NCBI GenBank assembly: GCA_007376535.1
Contig: VMGK01000018.1
Location: 1 to 33,061 of the forward strand
DNA length: 33,061 nucleotides
Source of the DNA: Candidatus Berkelbacteria bacterium Licking1014_7
GTDB taxonomy: Bacteria; Patescibacteriota; UBA1384; GWA2-35-9; CG2-30-39-44
Direction: 5' to 3'
Below are positions 21,230-27,666 of this stretch, one piece after another (within the stretch, counting starts at the first letter, position 1; each line of letters starts with the position of its first letter). The notes beneath the pieces are model-generated. The model was not told the DNA's origin and searched no databases. It worked only from the letters and a program-made list of their open reading frames with translations. A program made the position numbers and the translations under genes.

Positions 21230-22567
21230 TTATTTGCCGTCTAGCCCTTTAGGGCATTTATCATTATCAATTCTTTCACTAATAGTTTTTTCTCGTTCTC
21301 TTTCTCGCTCAATAATCTTTTTTTCAAAACCGACATTTTTTGGCTGGTAAAATTTTTCACTGGCTAAATTTTCAGGTAAAAAGCTTTGCTCCACGACCGC
21401 CCCTTCGTAATTGTGCGGATACTGGTAATCCGCGCCATAGCCCATTGATTTAGCCAATTTGGTCGGCGCGTTGCGCAAATGCTTGGGCACTTCGCCGATT
21501 CTTTTGGTCCGGACAGTTTCTAGCGCTTTTTCTATGGCTAAATACGAGGCGTTAGATTTGGGCGCTTCAGATAAATAAACCACCACTTGTCCCAAAATAA
21601 TTCGCGCTTCCGGATAGCCGATATTGGCTACCGCCTGAAAGCAGGAATTAGCCAAAGTCAAGGCGTGCGGGTCGGCGTTGCCCACATCTTCGGACGCGAA
21701 AATCACCATTCTCCGGGCGATAAAACGCGGATCCTCGCCTGCCTCAATCATCCGCGCCAGCCAGTAGAGCGCCCCGTCGGCGCTCCCGCCGCGCATTGAT
21801 TTGATGAAAGCGGAAATCGTGTCATAGTGGTAATCCCCTTTTTTGTCAAAATATATTCCCTTTTTCTGAACCGCTTTTTTAACAACATCGGATGTTACCA
21901 GATTTTTGGTTAGGTTTAAGGTAAGTTCTAATATGTTTAGGGCGGCGCGGGCATCGCCCTCGGCTTCGTGAGCAATAAATTTTAGGGCAGTTTTTTTAAA
22001 TTTATGCTGGGGAAATTTTTCAGTCGCTCGCTTCAAAATCCGCAAAATTTCGTTTTCTTCCAGCGCTTCAAAGATAAAAATTCGCGAGCGCGACTGGAGC
22101 GGCGCGGTAAGGGCAAAACCGGGATTTTCCGTGGTGGCGCCGATTAAAATAATCGTGCCATCTTCTACGAAAGGCAAAAAACCGTCCTGTTGGGTTTTGT
22201 TGAAGCGGTGAATTTCGTCCACAAACAAAATTGTTTGTTTAGATTCAAATTTTAATCGGTCTTGCGCTTGGTTGATAGTTTGTCGTACTTCTTTTACTCC
22301 GGAAGTTACGGCTGAAAAGTGGACAAAATGCGCTTGGGTGTGCTGGGCGATTAGAAGCGCCAAGGTGGTTTTGCCAGTGCCTGGCGGTCCCCAGAAAATT
22401 AAGGATTGAGGTCGTCCGGAGCGAATTAAACTTTCCAAGGTTTTGCCTCTGCCCATAATTTTTCTTTGTCCGATAAAGTCCGATAACTGGCGTGGTCGCA
22501 GACGTTCTGCCAAAGGCGCGTTTTTTGTTCGCTCTTTGTTCGCTTTTTCTTCAAATAAATCTTGCAT
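21230..22567 (-). CDS. rarA: Replication-associated recombination protein RarA (MgsA)
   Basis: A 445-aa AAA+ ATPase acting at stalled replication forks. It has PLAERLRPRQLSDFIGQ, Walker A GPPGTGKTT (about 60-68), Walker B ILFVDEIHRFNK, sensor 1 LIGATTENPGF, and the conserved C-terminal blocks FIKSMRGGSADGALYWLARM, IFASEDVGNADP and GYGADYQYPHNYEGA. A short charged tail (EKKIIEREREREKTISERI) is extra. The start is the ATG at 22567. A LexA-box-like sequence lies at 22525-22542, in codons 9-15. It is convergent with the small membrane protein gene. Confidence 0.96.
   Translation of the reverse strand: MQDLFEEKANKERTKNAPLAERLRPRQLSDFIGQRKIMGRGKTLESLIRSGRPQSLIFWGPPGTGKTTLALLIAQHTQAHFVHFSAVTSGVKEVRQTINQAQDRLKFESKQTILFVDEIHRFNKTQQDGFLPFVEDGTIILIGATTENPGFALTAPLQSRSRIFIFEALEENEILRILKRATEKFPQHKFKKTALKFIAHEAEGDARAALNILELTLNLTKNLVTSDVVKKAVQKKGIYFDKKGDYHYDTISAFIKSMRGGSADGALYWLARMIEAGEDPRFIARRMVIFASEDVGNADPHALTLANSCFQAVANIGYPEARIILGQVVVYLSEAPKSNASYLAIEKALETVRTKRIGEVPKHLRNAPTKLAKSMGYGADYQYPHNYEGAVVEQSFLPENLASEKFYQPKNVGFEKKIIEREREREKTISERIDNDKCPKGLDGK
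22525..22542 (-). promoter_or_regulatory. LexA-box-like motif inside rarA
   Basis: CGAACAAAGAGCGAACAA on the minus strand: 15 of 18 positions match the lexA motif, with GAAC-N7-GAAC intact. It lies 25-42 nt downstream of the start codon. Confidence 0.5.
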
Positions 22568-22585
22568 AACTTTACCATAGCACAA

Positions 22586-23250
22586 ATAATTACAAAATCA
22601 AAAAGCAAATAGTAAAAACAAATATCAAATAGCAAAAATTAAATGTCAAAATCCAAATTGTTCCCCCGAAAGATATCGCAACGGGGCAGGCAAATGACAA
22701 ATGAATGACAAATGACCAAAGCCCTAATGACAAATAATTTGACATTTAGTCATTTGTCCGCCAGCTGGCGGATTAGGATTTGATTTGCCTGCCCCGTAAT
22801 CCGCCTCAGGCGGATGTTCGGGGACATTTGCCTGCCCGGCGCAATGTCGTGCCAAAGGCAGATCCCTGCCCGTCCGGCAGGCGGGCGCCTCTGGCGGAAA
22901 ATCTACTTTGAGAAGACCTGCCCGCCATTGCTTCGCCCGCCCGCCTTTGACTGAGCCAAAGGCGATGTCGGGCGGGCAAGGCGATAGCAGGCGGGGGAAT
23001 AATCACCTATTTTTGCAAGAGATTGAATGCAGGTGGGAAATTTGGACTTTGGAATTTATCTTCGGGGCTTTTTAATTTCACGACTTACGCACTTTTAACA
23101 ATTTTAATATATTTTCGCAGGATAATTGACTTCGACGCCATCCGCAGCCGAGCGGGCCGGTCTTTGATCTTGCGAAGCAAGCATCAAGGATTCTTTACTT
23201 GAGAGAATTAGAGTAATTATTCGCGAGTAGATTAGCGGAATACGCCTCAT
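22586..23250. repeat. Repeat-rich intergenic region before lexA
   Basis: No gene was found. From left to right: AT-rich filler (22600-22660); tandem-like CAAATGACAAATGA units (22691-22760) with CCGCCAGCTGGCGG; copy 1 of a composite repeat (22829-23037) interrupted by GC-rich palindromes of the CTGCCCGTCCGGCAGGCGGG type; and an inverted copy of the AAAGCCCCGAAGATAAATT repeat (23049-23073). The final ~170 bp before the lexA promoter show nothing clear. Confidence 0.7.
22829..23037 (+). repeat. Composite repeat family, copy 1
   Basis: Shares two blocks with copies at 30733-30930 and 32357-32462: a left block TGCCTGCCC...GTGCCAAAGGCAGATC...CTCTGGCGGAAAATCTA and a right block TGCAAGAGATTGAATG..GGTGGG. 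In this copy a GC-rich palindrome is inserted in the left block, and more GC-rich hairpin sequence lies between the blocks. Confidence 0.85.
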
Positions 23251-23259
23251 CGGGGCTTG

Positions 23260-23287
23260 ACCCCCCCCACATAACTATGTGTGGGGG
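23260..23287 (+). repeat. Hairpin-promoter repeat, lexA copy
   Basis: CCCC-rich left arm, ACATAACTATGT centre, GTGGGGG right arm, then C and TTGACA. One left-arm mismatch (CCAC for ACAC) relative to the other two copies. Confidence 0.85.
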
Positions 23288-23288
23288 C

Positions 23289-23317
23289 TTGACAAATTCG
23301 GGTTTTGTTCGTAATAA
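23289..23317 (+). promoter_or_regulatory. lexA promoter
   Basis: TTGACA (23289-23294) and TAATAA (23312-23317), 17 bp apart. The spacer holds an inverted copy of the LexA-box-like motif, and a second copy lies in the leader, as expected for autorepression. Confidence 0.75.
23294..23311 (-). promoter_or_regulatory. LexA-box-like motif between -35 and -10 of lexA
   Basis: Minus strand CGAACAAAACCCGAATTT: 15 of 18 positions match the leader motif, though the second GAAC is degenerate. It fills the promoter spacer. Confidence 0.5.
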
Positions 23318-23364
23318 TGAAATTATAAGAGTTATTGAGAATCCGGCTGGATAATATTTTTTTA

Positions 23365-23383
23365 CCGAACAAAAACCGAACAT
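23365..23383 (+). promoter_or_regulatory. LexA-box-like motif in the lexA leader
   Basis: CCGAACAAAAACCGAACAT, a direct repeat of CGAACA with 11-bp period (GAAC-N7-GAAC), 15 bp before the lexA start codon. It is the reference copy for the motif family. Confidence 0.7.
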
Positions 23384-23398
23384 AAAGATAACATAAAG

Positions 23399-24010
23399 AT
23401 GAAATTTTCTAAAAAACCCTCACTTACTCGCAAGCAACAGCAGATATTTATTTATATTGAAAAATATTTGCAAGAGCATGACTGCGCGCCAAGTTTTCGC
23501 GAGATAGCGACCGCTCTTCAAGTTTCCTCGCTTGCCACCATATCCGACCATATTCAGAATTTACGGCAAAAGGGTTATCTTACTTGCGAGAGAAATATGG
23601 CGCGTTCTATTCAACTTACACCCACTTGGGATGAGAGAAATTTTTCTATTCCTTTGCTGGGAGTGATCTCTGCTGGCAAGCCGATTCAGGCAATTCGCAC
23701 TCATGAGACGATTGATATTCCGCGCGATATGATGAAGCCAAATGTGTTTGCTTTGCGCGTTCGGGGCGATTCAATGATTGAAGATGGGATTTTTGAGGGC
23801 GATTATGTTATAATTGAAAAAATTGGCGAGCCCAAAAATGGCGATATTGTGGTGTCGTTGCTTGATAATGAAAATGTTACTCTAAAAAGATTTTATAAAG
23901 AAAAAGATCATATTCGCTTGCAGCCAGCCAATTCGAATTATGATCCGATTCGGGTTAAAAAAGTTATTATTCAAGGAAGGGTTTTGGGCGTGATCAGGAA
24001 ATATGTCTAG
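23399..24010 (+). CDS. lexA: LexA repressor
   Basis: A 203-aa SOS repressor. The N-terminal winged helix has LTRKQQQIFIYIEKYLQEH, APSFREIATALQVSS and HIQNLRQKGYL. Then follow the self-cleavage site A92-G93 in LGVISAGKPIQA, catalytic S125 in VRGDSMIEDGIFEGD and K163 in NVTLKRFYKE, so it should be autoproteolysed with RecA. Length is standard. No SD precedes the ATG. Two operator-like motifs at its promoter point to autoregulation; further copies at ftsZ, nrdJ and rarA suggest the regulon. Confidence 0.97.
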   Translation: MKFSKKPSLTRKQQQIFIYIEKYLQEHDCAPSFREIATALQVSSLATISDHIQNLRQKGYLTCERNMARSIQLTPTWDERNFSIPLLGVISAGKPIQAIRTHETIDIPRDMMKPNVFALRVRGDSMIEDGIFEGDYVIIEKIGEPKNGDIVVSLLDNENVTLKRFYKEKDHIRLQPANSNYDPIRVKKVIIQGRVLGVIRKYV

Positions 24011-24070
24011 CATTTTTTGCCTTAGGGCAAAAAATGAAATTTTCAATTTTCAATTTTCAATCAATTCTCA

Positions 24071-24439
24071 ATGTTTAATTTTCAAATTCCAAACATTATA
24101 TTATTTTTTTTAATTTTAATTTTTGCTGTTGTAATTTTTTTCCTTCTTTGGCGTCGGGCAGTAAGAATTTTAAAAGAGACCAAATTTGCCAAAAAATCAT
24201 TAGCATCTTGTTATGGAAAACTTAGCGAGCAGTTTATGCCGTTTTTAGCGCATTATCCTTATAATCCGCAGAATTTTCGTTTTTTGGGTTCACCAATTGA
24301 CGGAGTGCAGTTTGAGCAAGATAAAATTATTCTCGTAGAATTTAAGAGCGCCGGCAGTCAACTTAATTCCCGGCAAGCAAATATTAAAAAAATAATCAAG
24401 GCGAAGCAGGTTTATTTTCAACAAATCAATTTAAAATAA
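24071..24439 (+). CDS. Membrane-anchored Holliday-junction-resolvase-related endonuclease
   Basis: A 122-aa protein with one N-terminal membrane helix (about 9-27), then a small nuclease-like domain: GKLSEQFMPFLAHYPYNPQNFRFLGSPIDGVQF and IILVEFKSAGSQLNSRQANIKK. The D of SPID, the E and K of VEFK and the following Q fit a PD-(D/E)xK-type core. It matches the Holliday-junction-resolvase-related family found next to membrane proteins. The nuclease role is inferred from the fold. It lies 60 bp after lexA and directly abuts the next gene. Confidence 0.8.
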   Translation: MFNFQIPNIILFFLILIFAVVIFFLLWRRAVRILKETKFAKKSLASCYGKLSEQFMPFLAHYPYNPQNFRFLGSPIDGVQFEQDKIILVEFKSAGSQLNSRQANIKKIIKAKQVYFQQINLK

Positions 24440-25042
24440 ATGAAAACCAAAGGACAAAAATTAGCCGACAAGATTTCGTATATATTAAATCCGGATATTT
24501 TAATTCCGGTCGTTATGGTGATTGGTTTTTGGTATAGCAACATTACATTGGTTAATAAAATATACGCGATTGTGGGAATTTTCTTTTTCAACTATATTAT
24601 TCTTTTATATTGGCGAGGTTTGCTTTTGAAAATTGGTATTGTGATTGATGATAAACTTTCCAATAGAAGAGTTCAAAGAATCAGAGTAGTTGCCCTGATG
24701 CCAGAATTTTTAATCTATTTGGCTGAGACATTGTTGATTGCCGAACTTGGCGCCAAACAACCGCTTTTTGCGATAATGATTTCTTTGATTATTCTTGCGG
24801 TTGTGTCTGGTATAATTAGCATTTTTTGGAAAATCTCAGCCCATGCCGAAGGATATACTTTTATGGTTGCAATTTTAGGATTTTTGTTTTCGCCGGTCTA
24901 TTGGTTTCTAATGGCAGGCATCCCGCTGGTCTGGTGGGCTCGTCTCAAATTAGAACGTCATACTCCCACTCAACTGGCGATGGGCACCTTGTTTCCACCG
25001 ATTATTGCATTTTTGGTCTTTCAATATTTTGGATTATTGTGA
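24440..25042 (+). CDS. PAP2-like membrane protein
   Basis: A 200-aa polytopic membrane protein with about six helices. The C-terminal half has KISAHAEGYTFMVAI and PLVWWARLKLERHTPTQLAMGT, which match the phosphatase motifs (SxHxxG-like and RxxxxxHTxxQ) of the PAP2 family in degenerate form. The first motif (KxxxxxxRP) is not clear, so it may be a non-catalytic or divergent member, with a lipid-phosphate substrate if active. The start codon follows the upstream stop with no gap, so the two are co-translated. Confidence 0.75.
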   Translation: MKTKGQKLADKISYILNPDILIPVVMVIGFWYSNITLVNKIYAIVGIFFFNYIILLYWRGLLLKIGIVIDDKLSNRRVQRIRVVALMPEFLIYLAETLLIAELGAKQPLFAIMISLIILAVVSGIISIFWKISAHAEGYTFMVAILGFLFSPVYWFLMAGIPLVWWARLKLERHTPTQLAMGTLFPPIIAFLVFQYFGLL

Positions 25043-25166
25043 AGAATCCGGCTGGCATTCTTTGTTAAATTAAAATGAAAAAGCCCCGAAGATAAATTCC
25101 AATTTTAACCATCTACTCTGAATAAATGTATGATTTGATTTCATTTAGTCAAGAGTATTTGTAATT

Positions 25167-25643
25167 ATGCATATTTATAAACTTTCGCAAAATTCTGATT
25201 TTTTTACAGAAATTGAGAAAATTTGTCAAAAAAACGCGATTAAAGCCGGTTGGCTGAATGCCATCGGCGCGCTGTCATCAGTGACTCTGGCGCATTTTAA
25301 TCCTGATGGAAAAATTTATACTGAAAAAACGATTTCTAAACAAGTAGAAATTGTTTCGCTTTCAGGCGTGATTTCGCTTCGTCAAGGGAAAATTCATTTT
25401 CATCTGCATATAGTTGTCGCGGATAATCATTTTAAGACATATGCTGGACATCTTAAATCCGCTACTGTCAATCCAACCTGCGAAGTGGCGATTTTGTCTT
25501 CTCGCCAAAAATTAACCCGCGATTTTGATCCAAAAATTGGACTTGATATCTTGAATACGGTCTGGGCGACCTTTCGGGGTTTGACCCCCACACATAATTA
25601 TGTGTGGGGGCTTGACATAATCAAGGTTAACATATATACTTAA
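25167..25643 (+). CDS. PPC (DUF296) domain protein with repeat-extended C-terminus
   Basis: A 158-aa protein with a PPC domain, known from plant AT-hook proteins and common as stand-alone bacterial versions. Marks: AIKAGWLNAIGALSSVTLAHF, VEIVSLSGVISL and GKIHFHLHIVVADNHFKTYAGHL, where the His residues may bind metal. The fold should end near FDPKIGLDIL (about residue 131). The remaining ~27 residues, TVWATFRGLTPTHNYVWGLD and beyond, are translated from the inserted hairpin-promoter repeat (25585-25617). The tail is likely an accident of insertion. Function of bacterial PPC proteins is unknown. Confidence 0.85.
   Translation: MHIYKLSQNSDFFTEIEKICQKNAIKAGWLNAIGALSSVTLAHFNPDGKIYTEKTISKQVEIVSLSGVISLRQGKIHFHLHIVVADNHFKTYAGHLKSATVNPTCEVAILSSRQKLTRDFDPKIGLDILNTVWATFRGLTPTHNYVWGLDIIKVNIYT
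25585..25610 (+). repeat. Hairpin-promoter repeat, copy 3
   Basis: A perfect 26-bp palindrome, CCCCCACACATAA-TTATGTGTGGGGG, followed by C and TTGACA. It lies inside the 3' end of the PPC gene frame. Confidence 0.93.
25612..25640 (+). promoter_or_regulatory. Sigma70 promoter carried by the hairpin repeat
   Basis: TTGACA (25612-25617) and TATACT (25635-25640), exactly 17 bp apart. Transcription would start near 25647, pass through the 25661-25855 element and reach the AbrB-like gene. Confidence 0.8.
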
Positions 25644-25660
25644 AGTATAGGTCGAATAAA

Positions 25661-25855
25661 GACTTCTTCCGGAATAATTTTTCGTAGCGAGACATATTAG
25701 AAATTCAAGACACAAATCTCCCTGCCCCGTAAAATTTCTTACCTGCCTGCCGCAGGCAGGATTGTAATTTAAATTCTTCTCCGCCAGCTGGCGGACTACA
25801 TTCTTAATTCTTAATTAACCTAAGAATGACGGCAGGTAGAAAAGGTTATTGCGGA
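25661..25855. repeat. MITE-like element with terminal inverted repeats
   Basis: A 195-bp block that begins GACTTCTTCCGGAATAA and ends with the complement of GACTTCTTCCGCAATAA (16 of 17 positions). It has no reading frame. Inside, 25671-25729 recurs inverted at 32526-32584 (58 of 59 identical), and 25817-25855 recurs inverted at 16701-16739. No convincing target duplication was seen. It also holds the CCGCCAGCTGGCGG palindrome. Confidence 0.65.
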
Positions 25856-25890
25856 AGAAGTCCAATATTAAATACTAATTGAGTATAATT

Positions 25891-26136
25891 ATGACTAGAA
25901 CTAAAAGAAAAATTATTAAATTTTCAAATTATAGTTTTTGCGTTACTTTGCCTAAAAAAGCGGTGGATGCCCTTGGTTGGAAAAAGGGTCAAGCAGTGAG
26001 CGTAAACTTTGACGAAAAGAGTAAGCGGATTCATATTTTCAGAGCGCGCGCCAACGGCGATATGAAAAAACTAATTGTTCAGTCAAAGCAAAAGACCAAA
26101 AAGACCGCCAAATCAACTCCACGGCTCAGGTGGTAA
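25891..26136 (+). CDS. AbrB/SpoVT-like DNA-binding protein
   Basis: An 81-aa protein with a swapped-hairpin AbrB fold: YSFCVTLPKKAVDALGWKKGQAVSV, then a beta strand KRIHIFRA, then a Lys-rich tail (KQKTKKTAKSTPRLRW). Such proteins are dimeric transcription regulators or antitoxins. No toxin gene is adjacent, so a free-standing regulator is more likely. The start was set at the ATG; a TTG 12 bp upstream is also open. A strong terminator follows, and a hairpin-borne promoter lies about 240 bp upstream. Confidence 0.8.
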   Translation: MTRTKRKIIKFSNYSFCVTLPKKAVDALGWKKGQAVSVNFDEKSKRIHIFRARANGDMKKLIVQSKQKTKKTAKSTPRLRW

Positions 26137-26172
26137 AAAAAACCCGACTTTTCAGTCGGGTTTTTTGTTTTT
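26135..26172 (+). terminator. Terminator after the AbrB-like gene
   Basis: AACCCGACT pairs with AGTCGGGTT, flanked by A-rich sequence on the left and TTTTTTGTTTTTT on the right; it can work in both directions. Confidence 0.95.
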
Positions 26173-26181
26173 TCAGCAATG

Positions 26182-26200
26182 TGATATAATGTGATATAAT
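26182..26200 (+). promoter_or_regulatory. Tandem extended -10 boxes
   Basis: Two direct copies of TGATATAAT, 10 bp apart, about 25-40 bp before the LytR_C gene. Either could act as an extended -10 without a -35. Confidence 0.6.
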
Positions 26201-26223
26201 GATTATAATTTTAATTTAATTTG

Positions 26224-26916
26224 ATGGTTATGAATGAACCAAAATATTTTGATATAGTAAAAGTAAGGGTTGACGCGCCAATTCTAAAAGAAACTTTTAG
26301 AGGCAGAATTCAGAAAAATCTTAACGCGCGCAAAAAGATCTGGCAGTTAAAATGGAAATTTCTTGATTTGACTTTAGGTGGTCTCTTACTTTACGGCTTG
26401 ATAGTGATTGTGGCTTTTTCCGGCGCCATCGCCACTACCAGAATTATTTCAGCCACTATTAGTCAGAAACCGGTGTTGGAGGTTTCGCCGAGTTTTTCTG
26501 ATTTTAAGGTTGAGAAGCTTAAGCCAACAAATCAACAAACCGACCATCAACCATCAACAAGCCAACCATCAGTCGCTCAATCAATCGAGCAAGATCCTTT
26601 TAAGATGATAGCAGAGCCAGCCACAGATGAAATCGCTAAAAATAGTTTTAAGATACGTATATTAAATGGTAATGCTCGAGATGGCGAGGCCGGTAAAATC
26701 AAAAATGAATTGACTGCCAACGGTTTCTCGGTGGGCGCGGTTGGAAACGCCAAAAATCAATATCCAACCACCCAAATTTATTATTTGGCTGGTAAAAACA
26801 AATCAGCAGAAAAGGTTAAAAGCGCGCTTTCAAAATATCAGGCAGAAACGCATGAGTCCAATGTTGGACTTATTGGAGACGGATACGATATATTAGTAGT
26901 GCTGGGGGTAAAGTAA
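26224..26916 (+). CDS. LytR C-terminal domain protein, membrane-anchored
   Basis: A 230-aa protein with a short basic cytoplasmic N-terminus, one membrane helix (about 49-71), a Ser/Gln/Pro-rich spacer (QQTDHQPSTSQPS), and a C-terminal LytR_C domain: FKIRILNGNARDGEAGKIKNEL, GFSVGAVGNAK, TQIYYLAGKNKSAEKVKSAL and DILVVLGVK. The domain is found on cell-wall polymer ligases of the LCP group, but here the catalytic LCP domain is absent, so it is probably an accessory cell-envelope protein. The start is one of three nearby codons (TTG 26221, ATG 26224, ATG 26230), with no SD to decide. Confidence 0.85.
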   Translation: MVMNEPKYFDIVKVRVDAPILKETFRGRIQKNLNARKKIWQLKWKFLDLTLGGLLLYGLIVIVAFSGAIATTRIISATISQKPVLEVSPSFSDFKVEKLKPTNQQTDHQPSTSQPSVAQSIEQDPFKMIAEPATDEIAKNSFKIRILNGNARDGEAGKIKNELTANGFSVGAVGNAKNQYPTTQIYYLAGKNKSAEKVKSALSKYQAETHESNVGLIGDGYDILVVLGVK

Positions 26917-26933
26917 AAAGTGAAAATTAATTT

Positions 26934-27089
26934 ATGCAATTCACTCAAGATCATATAATCGGGGCAATCGCTGGATTTTTAATCGGATATGTTACCGGAG
27001 TATTTACTTCCAAATTATTGAAAATAGTTATGGGAACTTTAGTGTTGGGGGCAGCCGTTGCTTATGTTTATTATAGATATCTTAGGTAA
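26934..27089 (+). CDS. 51-aa glycine-zipper-like membrane miniprotein
   Basis: A short frame starting with MQFTQDHIIGAIAGFLIG that encodes two small hydrophobic segments: HIIGAIAGFLIGYVTGVF with GxxxG-like spacing, and VMGTLVLGAAVAYVYYRYL. It starts 15 bp after the LytR_C stop and so is probably in the same transcript. Such YtxH-like miniproteins are common near envelope genes. No SD is clear. Composition and position support a real gene, but it could be chance. Confidence 0.6.
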   Translation: MQFTQDHIIGAIAGFLIGYVTGVFTSKLLKIVMGTLVLGAAVAYVYYRYLR

Positions 27090-27181
27090 AATGGTAGAAT
27101 AAAGAATCTTTTGTTAAATTAAAGATAATTGATAAAAAGGTTTTAGGACAAGGTAATAAATATTATAACAAGAATTATTAT

Positions 27182-27406
27182 TCAGATGATCACTACTATC
27201 ATCATAAAAAAGAAAAAAAGATCTCCCAGGTCGGTGCGTCCTCTTTGAAAATACCAGTGTAAATTATAATAGATTTTTGATTTATTTCTCAACCAGTTGT
27301 GCGCTGGCGTAAGGGCTGGAATAAAAAATTTACTGGCGCGACGAAGCTCTAAAGTTTTTCGATCTAATTCTAATTTTTTTGCTTGTTTTGAATCAACGAT
27401 AATCAT
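27182..27406 (-). CDS. Small hypothetical protein
   Basis: A 74-aa frame beginning MIIVDSKQAKKLELDRKTLEL, with an ordinary mix of residues for the first ~60 and a low-complexity hydrophobic end (FFFFMMIVVII) that looks like read-through of an AT-rich repeat. No SD, no recognised family. A competing plus-strand frame here is His/Tyr-rich and start-less. Listed because it is the only plausible coding content of 27090-27573. Confidence 0.3.
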   Translation of the reverse strand: MIIVDSKQAKKLELDRKTLELRRASKFFIPALTPAHNWLRNKSKIYYNLHWYFQRGRTDLGDLFFFFMMIVVII

Positions 27407-27666
27407 TTTTGTAAAATTTTTGTCGCTTAAATTATATTAACACATTATTATTGCAAGAATGCAAGTGTTCTGATACCTTATTTGCCTGCCCCGTCTCACA
27501 GTACGGGATAAATTTTAGAAGGACAATGTAAACAAGGCAACAAAATCAAGAAAGGGGTAAAAATTTTAATTATTTGACAATTATTAGAAAAGGCGAGAAA
27601 ATGAAGATAGATCGGCTGCGAACTATAGATCAAACAAAATTAATCAATAGTAAAGAAGGAGAAAAA

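Noticed and set aside
22691-22760. CRISPR-like array from CAAATGACAAATGA units
   Set aside because: Units are short, degenerate and contiguous, with no unique spacers and no cas genes.
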